From Sipunculus nudus (lineage: Eukaryota; Annelida; Sipuncula; Golfingiida; Sipunculidae), in the NCBI GenBank assembly GCA_026874595.1, contig CM049306.1, positions 51,682,519 to 51,746,518 on the forward strand: a stretch of DNA of 64,000 nt. The letters are read 5' to 3'. The notes under the pieces were generated by a model. That model ran no database searches. It saw nothing but the letters and a program-made list of their open reading frames with translations, and had not been told where the DNA came from. Below are positions 22,076 to 36,100 of the stretch, piece by piece (position 1 is the first letter of the stretch; the number at the start of each line of letters is the position of its first letter). The translations under genes and the position numbers were made by a program.

Positions 22076-22643
22076 CAGTGGAACCCCAATGTTTGGGTCA
22101 AATACAAATTTATATTCATATTTGTATTTAAATACAGTCAAAGTATGTACATGTATTTGATTTATATTTGTATTTGTGTTGTGCAAAATGATAATATTTG
22201 TATTTGGTCTCAATATTTGATCTATTTGATCAAATACTGCACAAATACATATGTATTAATACATCTTCATATCTGCCATAATTTAATGATTTTAACTACT
22301 ACATAACTTCTGAACAACCCAAAAGACAGCATCAAGTCAAGTGTTTCACTGCTCCCTGATGTTTGCCCACACAGATATGCCTGGATCATTAACTGCTCAA
22401 TCACAGTGCTCATTAACTTCTCTTGGCCTCTACCTCACCAGGTTGTTCAGTGCCAAGGGTCAGTATTTGTATCTGTATTTGATGTTCTTGATTTGCATTT
22501 ATCATCACTCACTCAAATTTGTATTAGTATTTCAAGGAGACCAGCTATCATATTTGCATTTGTATTTGGCACACTGTATTTGTCCCCAACCCTGGTCCGA
22601 ACGCCACAATCACAGCCAACAAGGGCATCAAAGTGGTTGTAAT

Positions 22644-22680
<37 letters not shown>

Positions 22681-22786
22681 ACTCATGAATTCTAAGTTAT
22701 ATGGGTCATGCATCCGGGACTAAGAAACAGGTTGCAATTGTTGGATGGTCGCAATTGTGGGATGGTCAGAAGGAGGGGTTCCACTC
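22076..22786. mobile_element. pogo/Tigger-like MITE with a degenerate hAT-like insertion inside
   Basis: The left end CAGTGGAACCCC (22076-22087) is inverted at the right as GGGGTTCCACTC (22775-22786), with TA on both outer sides (22074-22075 and 22787-22788). CAGTGGAACCCC with TA duplication is the usual pogo/Tigger terminus. Inside, a low-complexity AAATACAAAT stretch ends with CCCCAACCCTG (22584-22594), whose complement CAGGGTTGGGG is a common hAT terminus. A G run of about 30 (22645-22673) follows. Confidence 0.65.
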
Positions 22787-22788
22787 TA

Positions 22789-23827
22789 CATAATTTATTG
22801 TTAATTTGATTTATCGTAACTTATTATACATCATTAAAACAGTCTTCTGTTGTGTTTACAAAAGTATATACTTACAGACCAAAAGGTTTCATCTTCATGT
22901 GTCTCACTGACGTCTAGATTACAAAATAAAAAACGCAAATGAAAAGAATTTCAAGGGATGATATAGTCATAGGTTCTTTTTAACTATTATAAATATTTTC
23001 TCTTTTATTCAATGCAAGCTGCCTTCATTTAAATAATAATGCTATTTCATTGCTGTATTATATATCTTCATGTGTTTTTTTTTTTACAAAGATCTTATAG
23101 GTTAATCAAGAAAGAATACACATTACCCATAATTTTTAAAATGTAAAGCATGACAAAAGTTATAACAGAATTTGTTTTATCAATCAGTTATAAAATTGGT
23201 TTTGATTATCATTCTGACTGGACAGCTTTTCCTTGGGAGTCATAAATAACTCGATGAGTTGACTTGCTTGGTGGGAGATAAGGCCACATTTGGTCAAATA
23301 TTTGTTATGCAAGCCACTGTCCTAGTGTATTTACTGTTCCCACATTTGAAAAAAAAATAAATAATGTTTGCACACATCTCATGCTGTTTGTTGTTTTCCT
23401 TTGATTAATTTGGTTACAACTGAATGTTCCTTGAGCTTTTGATATCTGTAATTAAATTTGTGAATTTTTGTTTTCTATCAGCATATTCATGATCACAATT
23501 ACTCATTAACCGTTACTTAATTTGCACAGTCGAAGTAACCAGCTCAAAATGGTAGCACTGATTTTACTTTCTTTTTATTGAAAAAGAAAACAAACAATCA
23601 AAGTTGCTGAATCCATTACTTAACCAATATGGGGAGGGGATCAATTGCTCATATCAAAAGGTCAAAAACTTCTGAGAAAAAGTTTACAATGCCTTTATTT
23701 TTGATACAATATAATGAACGAGTGGCATTCAGCTGTACAATCATAAAGGTAGGAATTTTTTATGAAAGAATATGTGACACAGTTTATCATACACTTTTTT
23801 CTCTAATGTACCTAATAATACCGATGG
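22789..23827. other. Convergent intergenic spacer
   Basis: AT-rich DNA between the RPTP 3' end and the THOC3 3' end. The open frame at 23629-24150 on the + strand is antisense to the THOC3 terminal exon and its duplicated tail. No gene is recognised. Confidence 0.6.
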
Positions 23828-24034
23828 CAGTTTCATATTTCTATGATTTAACAAGAACACATTTATTAAGAGTCTGTAGGCAGATTAAACAGTTTCACTG
23901 TCACTGTGTATTGTTAAGAGTCTACACAAAGGTGTTAAGAGTCTGTAGGCACACTGAACAGTTTCACATTTCTATGATTACAACACATTTGTTAAGAGTC
24001 CGTAGGCAGCCCGAACAGTTTCACTGTCCCTGCA
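23828..24034. repeat. Partial tandem duplications of the THOC3 C-terminal coding end
   Basis: The block CAGTTTCA(C/T)ATTTCTATGATT...TTAAGAGTC.GTAGGCAG...ACAGTTTCACTGTC is present at about 23828-23905 and again at 23959-24034, offset about 131 bp at the start. Further partial TTAAGAGTCT copies lie at about 23913 and 23937. On the minus strand these encode fragments like LFGLPTDS-stop; the copy at 23992 is the real end of THOC3. Confidence 0.8.
23862..23867 (-). terminator. Possible poly(A) signal of THOC3
   Basis: Minus-strand AATAAA 125 bp beyond the THOC3 stop, inside the duplicated tail. A second AATAAA on the same strand at 23694-23699 is an alternative. Confidence 0.35.
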
Positions 24035-24146
24035 TCACGATCTCTGTCATCCTTGTCATCACAAGCGAACGCCAGCAAGTACTTGCGAGGATGCCATGCC
24101 ACTGTAAACGTTGGACTTTCACAAGGAACTTCTGCAACTTTCTCAC
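23992..24146 (-). CDS. THOC3: THOC3 exon 6 (last)
   Basis: Minus-strand acceptor tttactttcag, stop TAA at 23992-23994. It encodes (G)EKVAEVPCESPTFTVAWHPR, then KYLLAFACDDKDDRDRDAGT and VKLFGLPTDS, the seventh blade and conserved tail. The frame is not extended by the duplicated copies beyond the stop. Confidence 0.95.
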
Positions 24147-27100
24147 CTGAAAGTAAACAAAAGCATATGGATGACGATAAAGATGCTGACCAGACCAGAC
24201 CACCCCCTGAGGGTCCTGTCCACCACCACAGTGATCCAGTCCTGGTCCTTATAAGCTACTTAAAAAAACACAAGCACATTGTTCAAAACAAGGGTTGTAG
24301 GTTGAAACTTAGCAGGGGTAGGTGGTCTGGTTTTTTGTGTTGCCAGTCTGGTCCAGTCCAACATTGTGGACTGGACCAGTTAATTGGGTTCCTTCCATAC
24401 CTCTAGATGACAAAGTGAGAGCATAATATGTGTCACACTGTAATGAACTATTGAACATGCCCCTGAATACCACTGATAAAGACAAGGGACCTATGGGTCA
24501 CGTCGCTCAGCTGAATTTTGGAAAATATTAGTAACTGCAAAATATTTTTGTTTCTTATGGTTTTTCCATGTATATTACCATTTGTAAAGCTAAGAGAAAA
24601 TGGCCCAGCTTAAATGAAACTCTGTAAATTATAGAATAATGGACATGAGCTAAAGCATATGTACTGTGTAATAAATGAAACCTTTGGCCTGAAACCATTT
24701 AGTGATGCACCAAAGGAAAAAATGGGCTTACGGTAAGTGTCATATAAAAGTTCCATTTCATAAACAAATAATGTGTGAAGGTAATTAATTTTTCAAAAGT
24801 TAATTATATGGCCATATGAGTTAAAAATTAATCCCACAAAGTTTGACCAATATTTCTAATTTTAAAAACAAGGGACCCATGGGTCACGGCGCTCAGCTGA
24901 TCGTGATTGGACTTTAAATGTTTCTCCACTGTGATACTATATCGAGTCAATAAAGCTTATGAATATCATGGACATGTTGGGCTATTATAAAGGAATGTAA
25001 TGTAATATGTGAGTAAATGATAAATGAAATTACCTGACTGATGGATTTATAGAGTAAAATATAGTGGTTTATTTTTTATTTATTTAGGAGGGGTTGAAAA
25101 TTGTGATATATTTGAGCAAATATGAATGCAATGACAGCAATAATAAGCAGTAGTAGAATGATGATAAGGCTATTTGTTGAAGGATCTAAAGTGTATGGTA
25201 GTCTGCAAGCTTTCAATTTGACAGATATGATGTTATGATTAACTATGCTGATGAAGTGATTTATGAATTTGTGACTGTATGACACAATATCTCTTTAGTC
25301 TTGACAAGGTACATTATTGTGATGCCCACTATGTCTACATATTACACAATATTGACATAATTTCTGGCATGTACATAGGTACCTAGGGACGAATAGTTAT
25401 ACAAAATATTAAAGTATGAATATATCTGATTCATCTTGTTCTTGCTTACTGAGGCTGACTTTGGGATGGGGTTCGAGAGAAGGGAAAAGTGAGGGCAGCA
25501 CGAAGGTGAATGTAGAAACATTCTATTGTAATGTTTTTCATTTATATAAGAATATGAAAAGCTAAGAGGAAAGGGGCCCTCCTACTTGGTTATAGTAAAG
25601 TTCTAAATATATGATTGCAAACTAATACTCTGACAAGACTGTCATGAAGAAAAACAGTAAAAGTTTTGAGATACTGTGATGCATATAAAAATTTACAGAT
25701 GGACAGGCAAGTGAACAGAACGGACTAATACCTTTATTTCACTTTCAAGGGAATAATGCATTTAAGTTTATATATAAGCCTATTTTTTAGCATATCCACT
25801 TTTTCCATTAAGAAGTTTTTATCTGAATCATTTTTTTTTAATTACATGTTTTATAAATTTTTAATAAAAAAACTGAAACTATAAGTTAAAATATTAGAAT
25901 TGTTGCAAAAATTGCAATCATTATATATACAGAGTAAAAAACTGAAACTATAAGTTAAAATATTAGAATTGTTGCAAAAGTTGCAATCATTATATATCCA
26001 GAGTGTAGCTCATATTGGGTCATATTATGCATACACATATATTTTATTATTTTTAAATCATAAATGTTTAAACTGAATTTAAAATAAAATAATGCCACTA
26101 CATGGCATCTACAAGAATATTCCTTGAATCACTATTAAAAAGTTTTGCACATTGGAGTTTTCAGTACATGCTTAATTTTATTCACCAAAATAAAATAAAA
26201 GATTCAGTTAATTTGATAAAAAAAAACATCTTTTCAAATAAAGAATACACACTGTTGGTTGAATGAGGGACAAACAATATCATTGTGCTAATTACTATCC
26301 CAGTTTTAATTTATTACTGGAATAAATAGTCAATTTCACACCTGGTGAAGTTTTTACTCTTCTGAAGTAAGGAATTACTTATCTCATGAACATCCACACT
26401 TTCACAGCAATACACCACTTTGTGGACACAATTAAATGTACACTTTAATCATTGTAACCCTGGTGGTTCAGTACAAAATCTAAAATGTAGCATGTCCAAG
26501 AATAAAATAAAATACAGAAAATTATAACATTCATCTAGTTTATGCACCAGCTGGGGGGGGGGATGAGTGCAGGGCAGAGGGGAAGCCTGCTAGTAGTGGC
26601 CAAGCTGGGCCAAGGTAAGCTGCCCGGGGTCGGTTACATAATGCAAGTGAAGGCTGTACTACTAGGTGGGCTAGATGTAAACAACACTTGACATGGTGTA
26701 TGAAAACATGAATAAAAGCTATTCATTCCAATCAATTTCTTTTGAAAGTTCAGATTTTAAAAGATTAAATCCTTATGCATATATGCTGGGAAAATTAAAT
26801 CAACAGTGCCAAAGTTGGACAAAATTTAAGGTATTGATTTTTTATTTATGCTAATAACTTGAAAAATTTGCAAAATTCAGATCTTATTTTGGGTAAACAA
26901 TTGAATCTTGATTAAATAAAGTTATATTCCTGAAAAAAAAGTCTCTAGGTTCAGCAATTCTCATGTTAGGTGAGTAAATATTTTTCTGATTTAAAAAAAA
27001 ATTGCATTATGTTTTGGCCCATAACTTCAAAATAATACCCAATACTGACCTAATTTTTGGTATGTTCACAGAAAATGTATAAAAGAATGTGAATACTAAA

Positions 27101-30100
27101 TATGATCAAAAACAGATCAGTGGTTTTGATATTAGGCAGCCTTGAAGTGTAACAATGGCTTTTTTTTATGGAAAACAGGTTTTTTTTTCCTTAATATCTC
27201 GAAGGAACAAAGTCCTAATGACCCAATTTTCGGTATGGTAGGAGATTTTGGGGACATCTAAAATTATGTCAACAGCCTGGGGAGCATAGAGATGTGCACT
27301 GAATGACCTACAGTCATTAAAGTGGACTGCTTGACAATGTAAGGGAATACAACAAGAGCCTCCAAAAAAATTCAATAACTAGCCTAATTTTGCAGCTTTT
27401 ATTTTCAAATTTCAGATTTTAACAGATTATGTATAAATCCTTATCCTTATGTATACATGCTGTGAAAATTAAATCCACAGTACTTACAGGAAAAAAACGT
27501 GCCATGGCCAAAGTTGGGCAAAATTTAAGGTACCAATTTTATATTTTTGCCAATATTTAAAAAAATTTAACAAATTTTGATCTAATTTTTGGTATACAAT
27601 TAAATTTTAATTAATTAAAGTTGTATTACTGGAAAAAAAGTCCCTACCTTTAACACTTTTGGCCTTAAGTGACCAAATATCTTCCTGATTTTTTTACAAA
27701 GTCCATTATGTTTTGGCCCATTACTTTTTTAAATTATATAATACTGACTTAATATCTGGCATGTACATAGGAACTATATAGAGGAACATTTATGGTAAAT
27801 ATGAAGAAAACCAGATGAGTGATTTTGATATTAGGCAGTCCTGAAGTGTGAAAATAGATTTCTAATAAAAAATTGAGGTTTTTCCTTAATATCTCAAAGG
27901 AACGAAGTCCTATTGACCCAATTTTCGGCATGGTAGGAGATTATTGGGACATCTAACTGTATGCCGAAATTCAGATTTGTAGGTCCAACGGTGTCGAAAC
28001 GTGCCAGTCTTACGGACAGACATCCAGACGACGGACGGACGGACAGACAGACGGACGGACGACGGACAATGGACCATGACTATAGCTCAGATGACTTATA
28101 GTCAGCTGAGCTAAAAATGGTATCCACCATTGATGACCATCCTGTTACAGGACCACCGTAAAGTGTTACGATCACATTGATTTTTAGTGATCAGAGTGCA
28201 CAGTCTAAGGATAGAAAATATATTAGTACTGTAATAGTGCAAACCTTGTTGTCTTACAAAAGAAGCCTGCTTTTGGTGGAATTAAGCAATGACAGTGGTT
28301 TCTGTCATTGTTATTTTTGTAAACAACTATCACAATCTAGAACAGGTAGATAAATAGACAGACAAATATTTAACAACCTGGTCCTGCAAGCTCAGATCAG
28401 GTGAAACCAGTGAAAGTGGTTTTTGTTATTGGGCTAAAGAAATATTGTCACAAGTTTAATGGCTTTGTCTATGCCCAGCCTGTTTCACAGTTTCGTCTGT
28501 ACAACTCCGAAGTTTGAGAAGATGCGTTCAACTGATGCTGAGCTGGCAGGCAGGGTTGAGAGTTTGGAGGCGATTCTACATTTAGTTATACTACCCATAT
28601 TAGTTTATACTACCCATAATATGAGGGGTTTCTGAGACCTCGGAGTGGCTCAGTAGTACTCAGTTACTGCTCATGTATATGGGTCCTTGTGGTTTCCTAT
28701 GACATAATTACAACAAGCTTACAGCTGGATTGTTGATGAAAAAAACAAAATAAAAAAACAGGTGTCTTTTGTTTCCTTGGCCTCCTCTCCCGCTTACTAA
28801 CGCTTACTAAATGAATATATATGATATATCTCTGCAAAAACAAGCTAAAACAAAATACAATTTAGAAATATGTGACTCAGTTCCTATAATCCCTTTATTT
28901 CCCAGTATTTCCCAAGAATTCCTGGGAAATACCCGGGAATTCCCACTGCCCTGGGAAATATGCTTTTTTCCCGGGAAATTAACAACCCTGGTAGATCTAA
29001 ATGAAATAAAACCCTCAGAGAGTTTATAATTACTTATCAGATTCTGATCAAAAGAGCTAATTCAATGAACTAGAAGAACAGACTGATAATGAAGCCTTAA
29101 AATTTGCTTGATCTGACAATGCTAGCTTTTACTGTGACATTGCATGTTCATGAATAAATTACAGATTTGATGTCAAAAAGGAATTGATTCCATCAAGTAA
29201 CAAAACATGAGGGTTTGCTGGACATATTATGTGCCAGTTATCACGTGAATGATGAAGGTAACAGTTGGTAATGTCTCTGCCAGGGAGAGCATGTGTTCAT
29301 CCACGTTCATGTGTGTGTGTGCTTGTTCACAACTCATGCAACCATAAACAGATTCTTATGAATCATGGCATATCAGAAATGGGCCTATGAACAATCAATT
29401 AGATTTTGGTGTGGATCCGGCACATGATTCAGATCCAGGAACGTCATGACGGAAAAGCCATAAATCTACAGTCACTTATTTATGAATGAACCTTGGAATA
29501 AGGGCAAAATAAATGAATGGCAGAGGCTTGCATTCAAAAGAATGCAGATTTCTAATCACCTACCAGTTTCTACTTCCCCTATGTCGATGAGGAGATCTTC
29601 TGAAGCTGATGCTAATAACTTGCCATCATGGCTAAAACTGAGTGTTCTTACTGGCCAGTCCAATCTGAAATTACCATAATACATGTAAACTTAACAGTGC
29701 TTAAATACATTCAAAGTTCAGCAAATGAACATTGAACAAAGAAATGCGGAAATTTTCTGTGATAATAATGTTTTTTCTCTTATTATAAAACAATTTCTTG
29801 CATTAAAATTGAAAATATATATTAAAATTTATGCTGATTTATAGTTAAACATATAACCTGCAAAGGTGATCATTTTTTATATGGAAATATAATGGAAACT
29901 GTTACATACAATATTTACATATGGGTCTTTATGGGACCAACACAGATATACAAATGAGACCATAAAAAATGACTAACCTTGCAAAGGTCCTCACACATAC
30001 CAGCTCCTCCACATCCCATAAACTTACAAGGGCATCTGCACTGCCAGTAGCAAAGTACTGTCCCGTTGGATCAAACTCTATGCATATACAGTTGGCAGGA

Positions 30101-33100
30101 TGTGCATTCACTATGTACTGTAACTTCAGTTCTGGATAACTACAAGCAAAGAATAAGAATGTAGAAAAAGCAAATTCAAGAAATTTATGTCCCTCGCATT
30201 CTCCTTCTAGTCCGGCATAATTTTACAGTCTGTAGCAAGTACAAAAAGTTTTAACCATGCTCAAAAGATGGCAGCACCTTGCAGCCACCCCAAAAAATTC
30301 AAGTATTTTATGTCCACCGCTAGTGACACCTGTTGGTGAGTAGTGAAACTAAATGTGCTGATTCATCATATAAAAAATGAAATATCATATTTATTTAATA
30401 TCTTGTGAGACAAACACTCCAAAACCAATCCCAACCAAGGTAAGCATGAGAGCAATCACTAGCGCCAGATCGGCTGAGTCGTGATTGTCACGGCTAAGCA
30501 ATCAATAACCCAAATTGGAATGATATTGGATAAAATTTAGGAAAGTTACTGCATGGAAACGAAAAAACCTGACGGACAGACAGAGAGACAGACAGATACA
30601 TTTACAGACAGTCAAACCCCTGGTCCCTACCAAGGATGCGGGGAACAAAAAGATGTAGGATGTAGTCTAGGAGGTCAAGATCCCTTTTTTGATTATAAAT
30701 TGAACCAGAGAGATTTGTTCTAAAACCTTATCTACAGGTGATGCTATCTGGATTATTCCAGAGCTTTAATCATTAATTACAAACCAGTGTCATTCTTGAT
30801 GTATGGTAACGTACTTACCATGAATACACAACAAAGTATGTACTATATTGGAATGGATAATACAAAAAGCAAAATTAAACAACTACAGCAAATCATTTCA
30901 AAATCATTTCACTCTGTCATGTTGCCACTGTTTATGAATACCTTTGCCACATCTATTTCCAAAGGGCTTAAAGTAAATAAATTATGCAATGATAATCCAA
31001 CAGTCAACATACTCTGTGTTGACATTCATGACACACACAAACAATAAATATTCTTTTTTTTTCCTTTGCAAGATTATAAGATAAGAATGTGAAGATAATA
31101 ATACAGTTCCCATTTACCTGAGAATATGAATGCTTCCCTGGCCACTTGTCAAGTAGAAGAGATTCCCTGCATTGTTCCAGCTGATTTCATTCACTTCAAA
31201 TTTGAACTGTTCCTCAGTTTTTGTTTTGTATGACCTCACATTTATAAAGGTCACAAGGTCATCTTTGTTGCCTACTGCTATGGTGCTGCCATCTGGAGCC
31301 CAGCATATATTAATATTTTCTCCTGTATATTAAAACAAAAATCATATGATAGTATTTCTTGACAAAGATTGAAAAATATTTACATTGATTGCTTTGGTTG
31401 GAAAACAGAATGTGATGAATGTTGTGTTCTGTTATCCTATGATTCTAATGACTGTGATTGGGTACTTTATGTACCAATTAATTAGGAATCCTTCAGAAAT
31501 TGTGACAGATTGTGGGAAACTATCTGATATAAAATCTGCTGAAGATACAACAAGATGTGGATATAATTCATACATAATCTGATATATCTTTAATTTTTAA
31601 AGAGAAATACAATAAAACAGTCTGTATATATGTGTGAAAATATGTGTACATTGTTATTCAAGACTAGAACAGGGAAGCATGGACAATCCTACTTGACAGG
31701 TACAATTGATTTAATCCATATCAGGAATTCAGGATATCTCAGGTTAGTTCCTCATGTTAGATATAGGGAAGCAAAACCTTCCTTAAGAATGTGGCACTTT
31801 AGCTCTGTGACTGATATATCAAATGGAATCATTTTTTAAATTTTATTATTCTAGTGAAGTTGGCACTCGTGCTGCCTCATACAGAAGTTTGACAGTTTGA
31901 GTTTTTTATTATTTTTTTTGTAATGGAAGGTCCAGGCTTGAAGGCGAGTTGACAGTGGATACAGTTACGCCAGTTAGTGAGAGAGGTGGAGAACCACAGA
32001 CATTGGATGGGCCACAACAACCCACTCTCTTGGCAACACCTGGGATTGAACCCGGGTCGTCAGCTTAGAGGGCCAGGCGTTTTATCGCTCAGCTGTCCAG
32101 GCCCCGTAAAAGGAATCTAAAACTGGAATGGCCCTTAGCAGAGCACATACCACTGCCAAAGCAGAACAGCTGAACTGAATCTGCCCCTTCTATCCTCTTG
32201 TCCTTATTGAAAGACAGCCTATTTTTGGGGGGGGGGGGGGGGGGGGCTAGAAAGAAAACTTTTCTGACAATGGCAAGCAATAAGTTTTAACATGAAAATG
32301 TGATGAGACTCTGCCACGTTAAAGAAAATGAGAAATTAATAACTGCTGATAAAAATATCAAGAGTAGTTCAAGCAAATTTCAGGATGCCTAATATAGCCA
32401 TTGTAAGTGATCCCATAGACTGTGTTTTTTGGTCAAATATAATTAAATGATGTCATGATTTGTAAGTTGTGCCAATGAGTTTTTGAATTTGTTGGGTTAA
32501 GCTTCTTCAAGTTTTTCAAGTTAACAGGGATGTATGAGGATGCTGCAGATCCAGTTAGTTTTTGACAGATAACAAAAGGATTCCATGGCTGAAATTTAAT
32601 GGACTGTTAAACATAATTTAATTAACAAAATTTACTTGTATCAAAATAAAAAACAAATAAATATTGAGAATAATAAATATTGTTACGGGGTGACATAAAA
32701 GCGGACCGAACTGTCTCGCTAGTGAAGCCTGCTTTTCTGGGGAAGTGGTTGGACTTGTGCGCCACCAACATGGGTTTGAATCCGGGATCGGCCCAATGTT
32801 TTCCCCTGAACAAAAATGTCTTTGTAACAAAATGGGGGCTCGTCCAACGTGATAGTAAACTTCGTGGCCAAGGGAATAAGCTCACCAAAGTGTGAATAAG
32901 TGTGACTCCTGGGATAATTAGTCTTGTTCTGATAGCAGAATACTCTTAAGAGGGGGGTGTGTGACAGGGTGACATAAAAGCAGACCGAACTGACTGTCGA
33001 GTGAAGTTTGCTTTTCTAGGAAGCAGTTGGAACGCCGGACATGTGTGCCACCGACATGGGTTCGAATCCCAGATCGGCCCAGATTTTTCCCCTGAACAAT

Positions 33101-36100
33101 TCCTCTTCATAACAATATAAATAAGATAAAGTTCAATACAAGGGGAGCTGAAGAAATCTTAAGATACAGAAATACAATAAATACATTTAAACCTCACCTT
33201 ACAACCACCACCTCCAAATAATGACTATTTTTTCATGGTCACAGTTCATTTTTGCTCTTCATATCACCTTAAACCACTTTATCAAGGACCTGTTGAGGGT
33301 TGTAAATTTAGAGTTTCACTATTATTGCATGTCGCTTTTTGTTTTACATTAAATAAAGACTTGTGGCTCATTAAAGGGGAATTGAAAATTCTGTTTACCT
33401 TTGGTGGTGACTGATGCTATTGACTTGGAATGTCTTGAATCCCATATCCTGACAGTTTTATCACAGGCAGCTGTGGCAAAGAGATCGGGATTGGTCGGAT
33501 GCCAGCAGAGCTGATCCACGCTGTCTCCATGTCCTCTAAACACATGGTCTTTACTCTGCGAGAAATCACAAACCTACACTTTATTCTGTGTAGCAATTAA
33601 TACACATAAAATAGGTTTAAAAAGAGACATATTACAAAGCAAAATTCAGCAAACTATCACCTTAATGAATTCTGCAGCTTAAAATATTTGAACAATGTTT
33701 ATAAGTTAAAAATCATTTGTATTTTTTATCTATACACTACATGTATTTTTTAAAGCATTATCTTGTTTGTTTGGTTCAAGTTGATTCATGAACTTAAGGA
33801 CAGTACTGGCCAAATCCTACATTAAATATGGGGCCCTGTCAAATCATTGGATACTTAATAGATAATTAGATAGCACAACAGGTGGCTCATCAACATGACA
33901 TTCATATATACTGATAAAAAAAAACAAATAGCAAGCATCAAGGTGTCAATTGCATAATCCACTTTTTTAGGAACTGACTGGAACCTTCCGGAACTGAGCA
34001 CAAGTTATATGAAGTGACTAAAACTGACTAAATTTGCGCCACCTTAATTTTCAAAATAAAAGTGATTAAAAGGTGTAAATGATACATTTTTTTACATGGA
34101 CATTTTTTAACAAGTTCAGATAGAAAATGATACCTGCCATATTATCTGAAATTGTTTACAAATTTTAATCAACCCAGAATGGGCTTCTCCAATCTCAAGC
34201 CTTCTGCTCGCCATTATCTCAGCAAGCCTTTTTCCTATTGGCCAGTGTCTCACAACAAGCTGCCTCATCTGAATGGATATGATGCGACAAACGCATGTGT
34301 TTCCAACTTAGCGGGAGTTTACAAGATAATAAACAAAGGTCATATCATTGCCGTAAATTGTGAACAAATACTTGTTATAGCCTACCAAGCAGTTCATTGG
34401 AAACTTTCTATGATGAAAAATAAACATACTCAAGATAAACACACACTTTTAGGCCAAAGCAGTCTATGTTCTGTAAGCACACCACCTAGTTAGAATCATA
34501 TCGACCCTCTGGCATTACGACCAGATTACTGGCGGCAGAGTGTCTTTACATCTAAGTTCTAGGAACGCATTACAAGGCCTTATGAAGATGCAAATATTTT
34601 CATCATTTCTGACAACACTTAATGGCCTACAGGTACACTGTCAATCAATATAAGCTAGATCAACTGGTAGCATTTTTTGTGTACTTTTTAATAATACCAA
34701 ACATGAGGGAGAAAAATTCCATTTTAACCAGGCACATTGGTAAACCCCTCGGCATGTTTGTTGAATTTATGACCGCATGAACACAAGCATGGTTGCATGG
34801 GTTACAGGACGCAGACAGCTTGCAGACGATACAGAAAATGACCCGTGTCCATGGAGATGGTGTTTCAGTTTGGGTTGTGAACTCTAATGTTGCTGTTGTG
34901 TTCATTTGTTATTCTTAGCATAATATTTAGATTAAGGGCTGTTTATCACAATATGAATGCAGCCTGATGCAAGAACCACTGCGATACATTCCACGATATT
35001 ACTTGTATCACGACTCCGAGTTGGCTTACCAGCCCAAATATCCGATTGCCTACGGAGTCAGGTTGTCACACCTAACCACCTAGTGTGAAAAGGCTTTACT
35101 GCTGAATTATATGCAAGCATCCTCAGAGGCTGCATGATGGTTGATAGCCATCAGTCATCAAATGGATAGTCATACAGTGAATTTAGGAGTTTAGGAAGAA
35201 TTAACTCGAGTATACAGCATTTTTGTCTTAAAGTGTTGAAACAAACATCCCCCATTTGTGAACATTTAATTAATGTGCATTAGCACTTATCTGGCATGTT
35301 TTTCTGTTATTATTGTTTGAGGGAGCTTGCTTTTAATTCCATGCAACATGTTTCCATGACATTAATGTAATTCAACTCTAGGTTCTATGACAATACTTAT
35401 ACCAACCATGACAATGGCTGCAAATTTTCGTTAAAGTGGCTGGGGTTACTTATATGTATATGTTTAGTACATTCAATAAATTACAAAGGTTTTCTTGTGA
35501 TATAAGAATTATAAAGTGTTACACATGAAATCATTCTGCTCTGTTATGTACATTAATTAGTGTTAATTAACAAGGATCCCAAAACAGGACTGTCAGTCTG
35601 TCACACGAAGCAGGCCCCTTCCTGTGACCAGGTGCAGGTACTCCTAGTGTGCAAGGGCATGAATGGTCACATGGGATGGGTCTGCGACCCACCAACCCCC
35701 TCCCCCCATTGTAGGAAGGACAGCCTTTTTAATGGCAGGCCTTATTTCTACTCCCCAGGAGTAATAAGGGATATTTGTTTGTCTTTTATTTCCTCCAAAA
35801 CTGAAGATCCAAAAATGACCCCTTAGTGGTCCTACGATTCAAAAAAAATCGCCGACATCGTCGCTGTTCAATGGCTGTCGACATCAATCAATTTCAAATA
35901 TTAAGAATCAATTTTTTTCTTATTCTTGTCCCTGAGATTGAAAGAGAACAATCACACCCACCTCCCCCCTGATTTCCATGTAGAAGTGTTATTGGGTGCA
36001 CCCCATGGCTAACAAACCAACTTTCCCATATTATTCTGACAAACTATGGCATAACTTCCTGGTGAATACTGCTGCCGACAAAAAGTCACATGTACAATGA

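Larger units (their letters stand above)
24147..29563. other. THOC3: Large THOC3 intron filled with repeats
   Basis: 24483-28117 is the GCTCAGCTGA-ended repeat complex (own entry). 25866-26003 is a 69-bp direct duplication, and 28892-28990 is a likely hAT terminus with CCCGGGAAAT motifs ending AACAACCCTG. No coding signal is seen. Confidence 0.6.

Noticed and set aside
23629-24150. 173-codon + strand frame
   Set aside because: It is antisense to the THOC3 last exon and runs through its duplicated tail; no domain is recognisable in this direction.
28020-28075. GACGGACG-rich repeats, considered as a CRISPR-like or satellite array
   Set aside because: It is a short simple repeat near the end of a dispersed element; there are no spacers of regular length and the genome is eukaryotic.
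34152-34493. 113-codon + strand frame in the first THOC3 intron
   Set aside because: No recognisable domain, no splice support, antisense to THOC3; likely chance.
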